The notes: generated from the sequence alone by a model not told the origin. Numbered from the stretch's first letter, positions 31,503-42,470 are shown. The stretch: DNA of 64,000 nucleotides from Symbiodinium natans (GCA_905221605.1 CAJNDS010000021.1:1-64000), one strand, 5' to 3'. Program-made: numbers and translations.

Positions 31503-34500
31503 ATGAGCGCAGTGGCGCAAAAGATCGACGCACCTTGCCGGCAGATGGTCCTAGTGTCGTAGAGTTGCGTAGAGTTGCATCCGGGGTATGGCACCAAAGC
31601 CTTGAATCCACAGAGTCCTTGGGACACGTGGCACGTCTTGACCGGAAGGACCCTGCTGGGATGTTCTTTTAGAAGAGGAAGATGAGAATAGCCACTGCAG
31701 AACTAGGGCATAGCCAGGGCATAGCCAGGGCATAGCCAGGGCATACTCTGGAAACGGCCCATTTTCTCTGCGTATTGTGACACTGCCAGCAGCACTGTCG
31801 GCAAAGGCTGATGCAAAGGCCATGCCGCTGCCTCCGGACGTCAAGAAGGACGCGAAGCCTGTTGTGAAAGCAACTGGGCAAGCACGTCGGTGAACACGCA
31901 GAGCTCCTTTCACCTGTTTGATGGAAAAGAGTAAGAGGAGCAATGTGTGCCATTTTGTAGACGTAGAGTAAGTGACAAATCTATCCTCAGGCCTCGAAGC
32001 CTCGCATCGATTGTATCGATGGCTGCCGGTTTGCTCTGGTTTTCCCCATCGTCGTTGCTCACTTCGCGAGGCAGGGCCTCAGTAGCCTCAAAGCTGAGGA
32101 TACCCGTAGCACGGCACTTGGTTTTTGCCGCAGACGCGCAGGTTTGGAACGAAGAATCTGACGATGCTGAAGCTGCTCACGCAGGAGAATGTGCTGGTTG
32201 GAGGCTTCTTCGTCATCTCAGGGTACGTTGCGGTCTCAGGACTCGCTTCACTTGGCCATGTTGCTTGTGCCATCTTGTGTCCATGGTCGCTGAGAGTCTT
32301 TGTTGGAGTTTTTTGCCCAGGTGTCTGCGTACACTTCCACGAAGCTGGGCGAGAGAAAGGCCGAGGACAAGAAGCTGGCCAACCCGGAGCTCTTCTTCTG
32401 GCAGAGGGTCCGCCTCCGGAAAAGGTTGTCTGGTGTGGAGTGGTGTGAGGTTCTCAGCAAGACAGGTGATGGCCTACTATCCCCTCCACTTCGTGGTTTC
32501 CGCGATCTTCGCCCCGATGTTCATCCAGGTTGAGAGGCAAGATGTGCGGATCAAACGCTGATTCAGAAACTTGAACCCGAGACCCAAGTGTAGCTTCATT
32601 GATTGGTTCACCAAGATCTGTGCAACCTCGATTTTAAACCCGGGGGGTCCGTTCAGTTTCCATGATAGATGCTCGCACCCCAAAGCCAAAACCCTCCTTA
32701 GCCCGCAGCCCTAAACACAAGAGGTGGTTCAACACACCTTGGACGACGACGGCTATGCGTGCATTCCTGAACTTTAGCCTGTTGCAGGCCGGTTCAGGGT
32801 CTAAACTGTAGGGGTCCTCAATAGGAATCATAGTAGGGAGTGCTATAATCCCTACAAAGGAGCTGTTAGTATAAGGGGGAACACACAGAGTGTTCTTCTG
32901 CTGCAGCTCGGCTGCGGAGGCCTGGTTTCCCGCAGAGGCGGAGATTTGGAATCAGCCAACTTGGCTGCGAGCCTGCAAGAGGACCTTGGTTGACCAGCTG
33001 AAATGTAAGGGCACTTGGTGAGCCAGGCTCCTTACAGCTGAGTACCCAGGTTCCTTTCGGCCCTGACGTTCTCGAACCTCACCATGCCGACGCTGGTGCT
33101 TCCGCAGGTGGCGCAGCTGTCCAAGAACGGCCCCTCGGACAGAAAGAAGCTTTTGTCCGAAGCCGTTGGGTTGATCGTATTTTACGGTGTCTTTGTGAAG
33201 TCGTTTGCTTTGTGGTTTTCTTGTGGGGTGTCGTTGGCTGGGCTAGTGGGGCCACCTGTGTGGAGGCCTTCAGAAGCTGTTTGCCGCCTTGACGGGCATC
33301 TCGCTCCTGCAGAAGGCATGTCGAGCACTATAGGGCGCATGTAAAGCTCGAGCCCCGGCCTGCAACATGGGCTTGCACGAACACAGGTCTCCTATTCGGA
33401 GACCTCGCGCTTCCACAGCAGCAAGGAGCACCCGGCCGCTGGGCTTGCAAGGTGTATCACACTGTGTGGCCATGCCGCGCCTAGTCGCCTAGAGTCGGCT
33501 TCCTGGTCGTAGTAGACCTGAGGTCAACGGCCAGGTCATGCACCCTCTGCGTGGGGCACAGCTGCTTCTGTTGCTAGTTGAGAGGGGTGCAGAGCTGGCA
33601 TAGCTGGCACGCACATGCCGTGCGTGCCACAGCCCACGGCTTCAGGATCTGGAACTTGACCCGCTTCCACCCCTTCTGGGCGCTGATCGAGATGACCATG
33701 GGCGTGGCGGCTGTACGTCACGTGATGCTGGACACGGAGGAGGACAAGAAGAAGCCGACAACGCAACTCAGATCCGTTTTCGTTGTTGTGATTGCATGGG
33801 TTGTGTGCAACATGTCGGGGCGCTTTGTCTTCACGAAACGCTTTTCGACAGCTCTCGCCCAAGAAACCCACTTTGGATGTTCTTGGCCGCCTACGCCTCC
33901 CTGGGGCTTCGACTGACCAGCTTCGACTTCAATGCCGGCCCCTTACTCTAGCCCTGTTGGGAGAAGTGACATGGGGGTGGGGGGCTTAGTGGGCTTCTTG
34001 GGCTTATGGGGCATGTGAGGCACATTGGGGCACAGTGGGGCATATTGGAGCACATTGGGGCATGAGGATGCCATCATTCGCAGCGTGCTCTTCGTCCCCA
34101 TCTTCACGAAGTTCTTGACGCAGATTCACAGGGATGCGATCTCTGCGAACCCCGCCGCTGCCTCTGCTGACTTCTCCGAGACATGTTGGCTTAGTGTGTT
34201 GGGCAGTTATCGTCCAGGCCCCTATCACGCGCTTCTTCGGCTCCAAGCCCATGGCCATGCTCGGTTCCATTGCATTCCCGATGTTCATCCTGCGGCCAAC
34301 CTTGATTTAATCCCTGAGCCTCCACTCCTCCAGGGACACCCACAGAGTACGTGACTTTGCCCTGTCCTAGGCATGGGCCCATTGGCCAGATCTTCTACAA
34401 GAAGGCAAGCAGTGCATTAGGTTGGTTCAAGGTGAACGCTAGGGACATTGACTCGCCGCAGGTCCTAGCCAGGAAGTTGTGGGGCGGCCCCATGTCCACC

Positions 34501-34808
34501 AGATTCTTCCCGCTACCCGGCTGCAGACACTTGCAGAGCGCTGAGCAGCGCAATTCGACGCGTTGGCTTTGGTTTCGGGCATGGTCAGGATCTACCTTGC
34601 CATCTGCCTCGGGTTGAGCCACCTCACAAATGACACTTGGAATCTACTACTTACTTAAGAGTGTGCTGAAGGAACTGTTTGCCAGGGACAACTCGGGCTG
34701 CGACCCAAGGAATATTTCGTCAAGAACAAGAAGGTGGGCGCTTTCGCCGGCAAGGTGGCTCAATTTTTGGCGAGCTGGACTGAGGGCATGCTGCGCGACC
34801 GCGCATAG
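31503..34808 (+). CDS. Membrane acyltransferase-3 family protein, diverged array copy 6
   Basis: ATG at 31503 (MSAVAQKID) and stop TAG at 34806-34808. Exons are conserved in sequence and phase while most introns are unrelated to copies 1-5. Several donors that are GT in copies 1-5 are GC here (introns 1, 2 and 6), and the intron 8 donor is GA rather than GC. Exon 15 contains 57 extra bases (34405-34461) with GC..AG ends. Intron 7 contains a MITE-like element (about 32813-32884), and intron 1 holds an 11-bp tandem repeat. The stretch 32290-32536 and parts of 33040-33770 are near-identical to copies 4-5, including intron bases, as expected from gene conversion. The exon 3/4 junction near 32095-32140 could not be phased with certainty. 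Confidence 0.7.
31705..31747. repeat. 11-bp tandem repeat (GGGCATAGCCA)4
   Basis: Four head-to-tail copies, the last partial, lie in intron 1 of array copy 6. No gene role is seen. Confidence 0.8.
32813..32884. mobile_element. MITE-like element, copy in array gene 6 intron 7
   Basis: ATAGGAATCATAG..TATAATCCCTA and the end CTGTTAGTATAAGGGGGAAC match the family defined by the complete element at 57192-57289. The left end is degenerate. It lies between exon 7 (ending LNFSLLQ) and exon 8 (starting AWFPAEAE), and is absent from the other five copies. Confidence 0.65.
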
Positions 34809-36516
34809 CTTTCTCAAAACATTGAAATTTCTGAATCCCTGCAACAAGCCAGAAAGCGCGGAACGTGAGGAACAGGGGGCTGAGACAACAGCCGTACTGA
34901 TGCTCGTGGGAGGCGCTTGGTCACGGAAAGGTCCATCATGGTCCATCGTTCCCCAGATATTGGCCAGATGCCAATGTCGAACCTAGTTGTACAGAGCTGA
35001 CACGCCAGCACAAAGTTTGACGTCACCGAAAACAGCCCAAACGACACTCAGCTCTTGGTGAGCGACAGCAAGTCTCTTGAAAGCTGGAGTTGGTAGGGCT
35101 TAGGTCAAAGCGGCAGCCACCGCCCAGAGAGAGCACAACCACTGGGGTCCATGATGGCACTGTCGCTTGGGATGCTCAAGAAGCGAAGGTCCTGAGGTCT
35201 GTGGAGGTATTGGCAGCAGTAGGGCATAGTTTGAATTTGAAGCGGGGGGGCGCCAGGGTGCCATGCGGCCGGCTGCTGACTGGTCCAGTCATCATTTCTG
35301 TAGATACGGCTACCACTGTCTCCGAGCCGACTGCTGGTTCTTCCATCCGGAGGCCTGCCCAGACTTTCGAAAGACTTGAGCATGTCGACACGTGGTGAAA
35401 GAGTGAAAAAGCTCATCTCCACTGAGGGCAGGCGTATTGACATGCCAGCAGCCTCCAACGCGCCGCAACAGTGGACGCAGCGGAGTTGTGCGAGGCAGAA
35501 AAATGCACAAGTACCGGCCTCATTCTCTTGCACAAGGTGGCATGGTCAGTTCATGGTCAGTTCATGGTCAGGTCCCTTAGCCCCCACATGAACGCTGTGC
35601 AATATGAGGGACCCAGAAGAGCCATCCAAGGTCCCGAAGCCGATGAACCCTCTGTAAACCCTACACTATACCCTGCCAAGTCTTCTTTGAGCCCTGGAAG
35701 CCCAAAGAAGCCCAAAGAAGCCTAAGGTCGTAATCCTGCGGCAGCAGAAGCCGGGAAGCCTGCATGTGCTGCTCCAGTTGCGCAGCTTTTCCATGCCGGT
35801 CCAGAGCTTATGGGTCGAGGGAGAGGGGAGTTTAGGTGAAGGGTTTGGGGTTTAGGGTTCATAGGGCGTTGATCTATGTAGGGACAATACGCAGCCATGC
35901 ACAGCCTACGAGTAGACGACGGATCGCACTCCTCTCGCATGTGGGGCCATGTTGCAAAGGTGGACATTTCTTCATTGCCCTTGTTCAAGCTTAGCTCAAA
36001 GAAGGGAATCGCTCCGGGTCTCCTTGGCTCGAAGGTGATGCCCGGCCATTTGGCTACCGTGGGTGGTATGCGCGATGCAACAGATCGGGACAGCTCAGTT
36101 ACAGCTGTACGAGAGGCCAACATTTCCCGGATGAAGAATGCTTTCTTGGGGAACCGCCCTCAAAGCTTAGTCTTAGGGGAACGGTGTGACTAGGCGACAG
36201 CCCACCTGGGGGGTTGTCAGGCGAGTGGAGACGCAGGTGTACCCGCCCCCACTCCCCACCGACCCCTCCCCCATCAGTAGCAGGTGTTCGAGGAGTGTGG
36301 CCTTTTTGATGTGGGGCTGCTACCGGAAGCTCCCGGCAATCTTCGGTGGCATGCTGAGAAGTCAGGAGACTTGAGGCATAGCAAGCTTTTTTACGTGATG
36401 CTGCACCCCGCATGTGGCAATCATCTGTCAGGAGCTCGACAGCCGAAGCATTTCTCCAAGTCTTTTGCTTAAACCCCGGAGTGTGGAACGTTGCTGCGTT
36501 TTGAGGCGTTTTTGAG

Positions 36517-37071
36517 GTGTCTTCGCGTGATCGTTTTCCAGATTTGATGCGCAGCGCACTGAGGTGTGGGGAAGGCAAGGAATGCGACTGGTGGGTTCTT
36601 CTACTTGATGGTCCTGGGACTTTCGGAGCATCCAAGGATGGAGCCGTGGAGTGCGAAGACATCTCTCATGCCCTGCCTCACCTACCCAGCGCCGAACCTG
36701 CTTGCTTCGGACACGCATGGGTCCCAACTTGGAGGCTGCATGAAATCGACGCCCATCAGCTGCCCCTGATGGGCGGTCTGCTTCGGAGGGTCTCAGAAGC
36801 CGTTGCCTCTGTCACTGGAAGCCTCTCAGAGTCCCTGCATGATGCAGCGACGCAAAGCGTGAGCAACGAAATGGTGGGTGGCGCTCTTATCGGACAAGTT
36901 CATAAGTCTTCATGCTCTACATGTCTTCAAAGCAGATTTTGCGGGAGCGAATCTTGTGTGCTTTCCAAGCTTTGGCTCCACCTTCTACTCATGCTTTGTT
37001 TCAATCATGTCGGTATAAATAAAACACACAAAAGACTCAAGGAGTCTCTTGCTCTTCCCACCGGTCTTTAA
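36517..37071 (+). CDS. Hypothetical ORF, 184 codons
   Basis: This is one of the longer non-repetitive open frames (MSSRDRFPDLMRSALRCGEG at the start). The middle reads LMGGLLRRVSEAVASVTG and SLSESLHDAATQSVSNEM, which looks helical and protein-like. A GT donor after NEM (near 36870) would end an exon there, so the remainder may be intron read-through. I do not recognise it and the start is not supported by anything beyond the ATG. Confidence 0.3.
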   Translation: MSSRDRFPDLMRSALRCGEGKECDWWVLLLDGPGTFGASKDGAVECEDISHALPHLPSAEPACFGHAWVPTWRLHEIDAHQLPLMGGLLRRVSEAVASVTGSLSESLHDAATQSVSNEMVGGALIGQVHKSSCSTCLQSRFCGSESCVLSKLWLHLLLMLCFNHVGINKTHKRLKESLALPTGL

Positions 37072-37306
37072 GGTAAGTCGAAGCCAACCCAAGCATTTTA
37101 AGGGGGTTTGCAGCCTGGCACTTGTGGGATGTCGGCAGCCAGACGTTTCATGGAGATGCCGCGTGCTTGCAATTCCCTTATGCTGGTGATTATGCTTGGC
37201 GACTCTCTGAGCTCCTAAAGGGGTCTAAGAAGGGACCCCTAGAATAACCCCCTGAGTAACCCCTCAGGTCCCTTATAAGGGTCCCTCCTAATCCTCCTTA
37301 CTCTCC

Positions 37307-37562
37307 CCCTAAACCCCAAACCCTAAACCCTAAACCACAAACCCTAAATCCCAAACCCTAAACCCTAAACCCTAAACTCAAAATCCTAGATGTGAGCAGC
37401 TCTCCCTCACGCTGCTAAGGCCAGGAATGAGGCCAGCTCATGCAGCGTGGGCACTGGGAAGACCCGCCATGGCGCATGAGCCAGGCCAAGAGCCCACTGC
37501 AGGCGCAGGCTCCTCTTGGGTTTAGGGTTTAGGGTTTAGGGTTTAGGGTTTAGGGTTTAGGG
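37307..37562. repeat. Opposed telomere-like tracts (CCCTAAA)n and (TTTAGGG)n
   Basis: (CCCTAAA)n with variants runs from 37307 to 37380, and (TTTAGGG)n runs from 37517 to 37562 on the same strand. The pair therefore forms an inverted arrangement around a 136-base unique spacer. Confidence 0.85.
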
Positions 37563-37959
37563 CTCCTTTTGGGAGGTATTAGAGTTGGGGTCTACAGTGA
37601 GAGAACAGGCCCTAGCTGATTGAAGGAGATTCTGGTTATGTTTTGTTGCAGCAAGGAGCCCTTGTTGCTTCTGGCAGGCTGCCGATCCAGCTGATGTCTT
37701 TGCAAACAGCAAGGTCGACACAAACTTGGAGCCTTGGGGCCCGTTTGCTTTGAGCATCGTGCGCCGCTTGTGAGTGAAATCTGTGCTAGAAGTGCTTTCC
37801 ATGTGAGGAGTCCTTATCAAACGTCGAAATCAAGCGTTGCCTGGAGGCTTGCTCAGCATGATGCAAGATCAGATGCAATAATAACAGCTTTGTGCGCTCA
37901 TTTGCGGGTCTCATTTCTAGGTTGTGCTGTTTACTTGCTGCGCTGAACGGCATCACGTT

Positions 37960-40900
37960 CGCAGGAGTACGGCGTGACTGACTATGCATCCGGTGCGAAG
38001 CTTTCCAGTGCCAAAGAATGCCTGCGAGACGTGGAAGTCCTCCTACCGTTGGTAGGGACGTGGGTGCATTCCTCAGAATTCGGAACCAGGAAGCATCAGT
38101 GCCTCACCGCGAAATCAGCGATAGACTTGTATACCCTGCACTCAAACCGAGGAACAAGCTAAGAATCGACGACGGTACAAGATCCACATGAGCAAAGCTG
38201 GAAAGCTGTCATGGGAGGGCCTTCACATCACTGGTGAGCCATTGCTTGGCGAAGCTTGGCTGTTCTGGCGCCCAAAGAGTAGCATGTAGCATCACAGGAG
38301 CGTACTTGTACTACGCGGCACGCGTGGAGCCGCGCTCGCAAAGTAGTGGGGTGCCACGGGTAGCCTCAGAGCTAGACCCACTACTTGTGAGATGACACCC
38401 ACTAGTTGTTATTATGCAATTGATTGTTGTGCCTTATGCCTGTGATTTTCTGGGACGAGCGAAGGCAAAGAATAAGACGGGCTGAGGTTCAATGAAGTTC
38501 TTGGAAATGGGTTTCCAGATCTATGTGGAAGTACAAACGTCCAATGTTTTGGTTTTCCTGGTTGTTTGTTCCTATACCCTAGATGCCACATACCTTATGT
38601 CGGACGACTTTGCGTGGAACAATTGATATCGCTGAAGCACTTTCTGCGATCCCATGTCCGCACGGTGGCACAGAAGAGGAAGCAGAACAAAATAGCACCA
38701 GTGAGAAGAAGGAGCAGAATGCAACAGTAGTGAGGAAAAGGAAAAGGAAGAGAAGCAGATGGAGGCTGTTTGATGCGGTATACCAGGACATTCATAGGCC
38801 CCGACGAAAGCAAAAGGACCTTGTCTCACAGTGCATCGAACCGGCATGGCATGGGTTCTGCTTTACAGATGCACTCAAGTCTATACGATCCTTCAAGTCG
38901 ACTTAGGCCGATTTTACCGTCAGTTGGGGAGTCCGCGAGCGGGGGGGTCAACATGCGGGAAGGTCTTAGCACATCCAAGGCCATGTATTTCGAGGGCATG
39001 TGGATCCGAAGCGAGCTCTTCACGCATGGCGAAGTCTTGATCGGTTCTGTCCGGGTCAGGCACGGGCCTGATTGGACCCTTGGACAGCCAAGACTGACTT
39101 TGATTTCACATGGCCTTTTGTGTTTTCCGGTTCTTGCCGAGTTTGCCTGTAAGGAATGAGCTCAGCCTCAATTTCAAGACAAGAGAAAGCAAGCACTGGG
39201 GCATCGATCTTCGGGCGACGCGTGTGCCAGCTGCACGCAAGGTCCGTGTTCTGACGAGGGTTTACTGCCTCGCACACCTGCGGCGCGATCCTTGCGGTTA
39301 GTGAGATCGCGAAATTGATGTTTTTGGGTGGCTGAGCCCCTTAGCTCGCGCTGATGTGGCTAAGGCGCCACACAAGAGCACCGCATCTACCGACCGCTGC
39401 TAAGTGACCCCAAGCCATCAGCTCGGATTGGCTGGATCGCAGATTCGGGATATCAGGCGCACGCCGGTACTTCAGTCTAGGCAGTACCGCCAACGTATCT
39501 TTTATCTTTGCATAAGTGAGAAGATGCCGAGATGATGCAGGTCCCGGCCTCCACGATATCAGCAGATGATGGCTTGGAAGACTTGACCGCGGACGAACTC
39601 AAAGAGTGCTTGAAGGAGAGTTCGCGCACGTGTCTCTCTTATGATGTTGGGCTGGAGATTCGCAGGAGTATGGCGTTAGCCAACACGGGCGATGCTGCAA
39701 TCAAAGAGGACTTCTTTTGGATGCTTGGCTGCAGAAGAGGTGTCAGGCAACAGTGATCGCGACACTGTATGATTTCGCTTAGTTCTACCTAGAGGTCACG
39801 AGCAATCATTCACTAAACCCTAAACCCTGAACCCTAAACCCTCAACCCTCAACCCTCAACCCTAAACCCTCAACCCAAAACCCTAAACACCTTCTCAGGA
39901 GCTGGTGCGGAGGATCGAGGTGGCCCTGCCGCTTCTGGGCAGATGGGAGCACCTTTGCCTCGAGACTGGGCACCTCTTGGGTGCTTAAGACATCTCAGCA
40001 CTTGGGAGGTTCCCCCTTATACTAACAGTCTTGGGATGTTCCCCCTTATACTAACTGCCCTTCATAGGGATCATGGTACTTCCTATGATAGTCCCTATTC
40101 AGGCCAACTCAACTCCCTAAAGCATCGCCCCTTTTCCTATGCCTAAGACCACCTCCTGCACAGTTTGCAGAATCTTAGGGAAGGTTTCCCTAGAAGTCGT
40201 AGCTCCGCAACTAGAAAGCATCCCGACCGAGGTACGGGAAGCAGCCCAACCGCAAGAACTACGAGATCAAACTCTTGCAGAATGGTTCTCTGCGGTGGGA
40301 AGGGCCCCACTCCAGAGGTGGGATCCGGCACCAAACTCTACACCCACTGCACCCACTGCACCCACTCACCATCTACCAATGCGGTCTATCAGCCTTTGCC
40401 CTTGTGTCCGCTGGTTCAAGGTGGCCTTCTGTCTGGCATTCTCGAGGAGGATGAGGATGGTTGGTACTTTGCCCAGCTGCTGACGGGTCAGAATGAGCCG
40501 ATTGGTTCCAGAGCGGCACGTGGGGGTTGTTCTAAAACCAGGGTCCCTTTTTGGGCTTGGGGTCCTTCAGTGCGTGGGCTCTATTGTAAAGGTTACCTAT
40601 AGGAGGACCTTTGCCCTCCTTTTGGTGTCCGCACTCAGAGAACGTCGACTTGGTTTATTCCTGTAGCTTGCGAGGCTCCATCCGCGTGCGCCATCATGCT
40701 TCAAGGAAGGATGTGGTGGTGTCAAACTTTCGCTCCTCAGAGCAATTTTGACCGCTGTTTCGGCACGAGAACCTAGCAAGTTCTCCATCAAGAAACCAAG
40801 ACCTGCTCTTTGTCCGCTCCTAAGGGAGCCATTTGATGGGTGAGTGGGGAAGCAACATCGCCCCCTCTTTGCAACCAGTGTGGGGTGTTTCGAAGACCCT

Positions 40901-42360
40901 GCTCAGGCGCAGAATTCAGCCAACCATCGCTTTTCCCCTGCGCTCGACCTCCGTAGAGACCAAGGTAGCAGAGAGAGAAGGCGAGGAGCAGCCACGTCGA
41001 CGACCTGCCTTCGAGGTGGGACTTGGGCATTCCGAAGCTGGTGCATTGCCATGCAAGAAGCCGCCCTTTCTTACAAAGAGCCTCAGGAGCCCCTGTGAAG
41101 TGTGTAAACGGAGCCTCGCCAGGCCCCGGTGCCCGAGGAGCCACTGGCACTGGGTCCGGCTGCTTCACTTGGAGCTGCCGAGGCGCCTGTCAGTGTTTCT
41201 GGGTTTCATTTCCGCTCGCCCGGCGCTGCAGCGCTGCAATTGCGGGCACTTGTGGTCATTCGCATTCGTCGCGCGCGCGCGCGCGTGGGTGTGGGTGTGT
41301 GTGTGTGTGGGTGGGTGGCAACCGCTCTGCTAGCAAACTGCTGACCAGCGAGCAGTGCCCAAATGTTCGTGCACATAAGGGAGGCTGACAAGATGTCCTT
41401 GCCATGCTGTGAGGTGAAGCTTGCCCTCAAAGGGTTGCTCAGTGGCACGGAGCATATCACAGCATGCCGCGTGCGTTCGGTATCGCCAATAGTGGCTTTC
41501 CAGCATAGGTATGGCGTCACAAAGCTGGAGCACTACGACAGCCGGGAGCAGTTAGTGGAACTGCTGGAGACAGTGGTGGCTCGGCAAAAGACGTAGCCGG
41601 AGCCGTTCGAAGCAGCTGTGTGGCAGTTGCCTGAGACCAGAGCCCGAGCATCTAAGGAGATTTCCCTTCCTCTGATAGGAACTTGGGAGCAGGGACGAAG
41701 TGGGAAGCAGTATGAGATACAGCATACCGAAGACGGGCAACTGCTTCCTATCTTCAGCGTATGGCAAAAACATGCAGTGTGTGGAGCACTGCGGGCATGT
41801 TGTTGCAATAGCTTTAGCGGCTTCTCCAGGCTTTACGAAGGCCCGCACATCCTTGGTGGCACTTTGGTCGGAGTGCTCTATGAGGAGGAGGGCTGGCTGA
41901 GAGCAGAGCTGTTGAAGCTCGGATGCATGAAGACCTTTCTCATAGAGTGGAGGCACCAGTTCTAGTTAGCTTGCTTAGCCTGCTCAGCCTGACCCTAAAC
42001 CCTAAACCCTAAACCCTTAAGCCCTAAGCCGCCCTAAACCCTTTGTCCTGGGGCCGAGGACATGTAAAGAGGAGTCCGAGCTGGTTGGCTCAGTCCGGGT
42101 CACGCACGGACCAGCTTCCCGACTCAAGTTTTCTGCCCCCCTCTGTGCCAAGTCCCAAGCAATCCACCTCCCCAATCTTCTCGTGTCTTTTCTTCTTCTT
42201 CTTATTTATTTTCTTATCTTGTTTATTTATTGATTATTAAAAAATGATTTTGTTATGGGCTCTCTTTGAGGACTGGAACGAGATGACTCTGAGCTTCAAG
42301 CCCAGCAGCTCCAGCCACTGGGGCGCTGAAGTTTTTGCCAAGCGCCTCTCCGAGGAGATC
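37960..42360 (+). CDS. Exons of a repeated-module protein, unknown family
   Basis: Dispersed exons carry copies of one module. Its first part recurs as DVEVLLPLVGTWVHSS (near 38025), RRIEVALPLLGRWEH (near 39910) and ASKEISLPLIGTWEQG (near 41648). The middle recurs as GGLLSGILEEDEDGW (near 40420) and GGTLVGVLYEEEGWLRAEL (near 41860). A GSVRVRHG-type strand recurs near 39045 and 42085. The closing part recurs as NELSLNFKTRESKHWG (near 39157) and NEMTLSFKPSSSSHWG (near 42272). The module is thus about 100 residues, probably beta-rich, and present at least three times. Introns contain CCCTAAA tracts (39812-39890, 41993-42042) and MITE-like elements. Splice junctions were not fully resolved, and the span is approximate. 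Function is unknown. Confidence 0.5.
38583..38906 (+). CDS. Hypothetical ORF with basic cluster
   Basis: A 107-codon frame contains EEEAEQNSTSEKKEQN followed by VVRKRKRKRSRWR, a nuclear-localisation-like basic cluster. Its 3' part overlaps, in another frame, the exon that carries the GSVRVRHG strand of the repeated-module gene, so at most one frame is used there. It may be chance or intronic. Confidence 0.2.
   Translation: MPHTLCRTTLRGTIDIAEALSAIPCPHGGTEEEAEQNSTSEKKEQNATVVRKRKRKRSRWRLFDAVYQDIHRPRRKQKDLVSQCIEPAWHGFCFTDALKSIRSFKST
39532..39756 (+). CDS. Possible exon, unknown (acidic/helical)
   Basis: The frame reads ADDGLEDLTADELKECLKES and GLEIRRSMALANTGDAAIKE and is protein-like in composition. 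It lies between module exons of the neighbouring repeated-module gene and may belong to it. It is followed at 39812 by a CCCTAAA tract, as other exons here are. Confidence 0.3.
   Translation: MMQVPASTISADDGLEDLTADELKECLKESSRTCLSYDVGLEIRRSMALANTGDAAIKEDFFWMLGCRRGVRQQ
39812..39890. repeat. (CCCTAAA)n / (CCCTCAA)n tract
   Basis: About eleven units of telomere-like heptamer, mixed with a CCCTCAA variant, lie directly 5' of the exon reading ELVRRIEVALPLLG. That places the tract at the 3' end of an intron. Confidence 0.9.
40003..40110. mobile_element. MITE-like element, truncated, with duplicated left end
   Basis: The left terminus TTCCCCCTTATACTAAC appears twice in tandem (40003 and 40032) and is followed by CATAGGGATCATGG..CTATGATAGTCCCTA, the internal palindrome of the family. 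No right terminus is present. Confidence 0.65.
41268..41320. repeat. (GC)n-(GT)n dinucleotide repeat
   Basis: Alternating GCGCGCGCGCGCGC is followed by GTGTGTGTGTGTG, a sequence type that can adopt Z-DNA. Confidence 0.85.
41363..41596 (+). CDS. Possible exon, unknown
   Basis: The frame reads EVKLALKGLLSGTEHITACR and RYGVTKLEHYDSREQLVELL before a stop at 41596. A matching EYGVTDYASGAK segment precedes the first module copy near 37965, which suggests that this stretch is the linker of the repeated-module protein. Confidence 0.35.
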   Translation: MFVHIREADKMSLPCCEVKLALKGLLSGTEHITACRVRSVSPIVAFQHRYGVTKLEHYDSREQLVELLETVVARQKT

Positions 42361-42398
42361 GCTTGTAAGTGTTGTCCTCTGCACAGCTTCGGATGCGT

Positions 42399-42470
42399 TG
42401 GGATGTTCCCCCTTATACTAACAGTTACGAGAATCCCTATTAAGGACTGTTAGCAAGGGGGAACATCCCA
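42399..42470. mobile_element. MITE-like element, 72 bp, both ends present
   Basis: It runs from TGGGATGTTCCCCCTTATAC to its complement ending GGGGGAACATCCCA, and so folds almost end to end. The internal part is shorter than in the complete 98-bp relative at 57192-57289. Confidence 0.8.

Larger units (their letters stand above)
34809..37900. other. Unassigned region downstream of the array
   Basis: No conserved family was recognised. Coding-like pieces on + include about 35460-35725 (TVDAAELCEAEKCTSTGLIL, and DEPSVNPTLYPAKSSLSPGS before a stop) and 36290-36470 (VFEECGLFDVGLLPEAPG). 37200-37300 is a run of palindromic GGGACCCCT/AGGGTCCCT words resembling a small fold-back element. Telomere-like tracts sit at about 35830-35862, 37307-37380 and 37517-37562. 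Confidence 0.4.
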
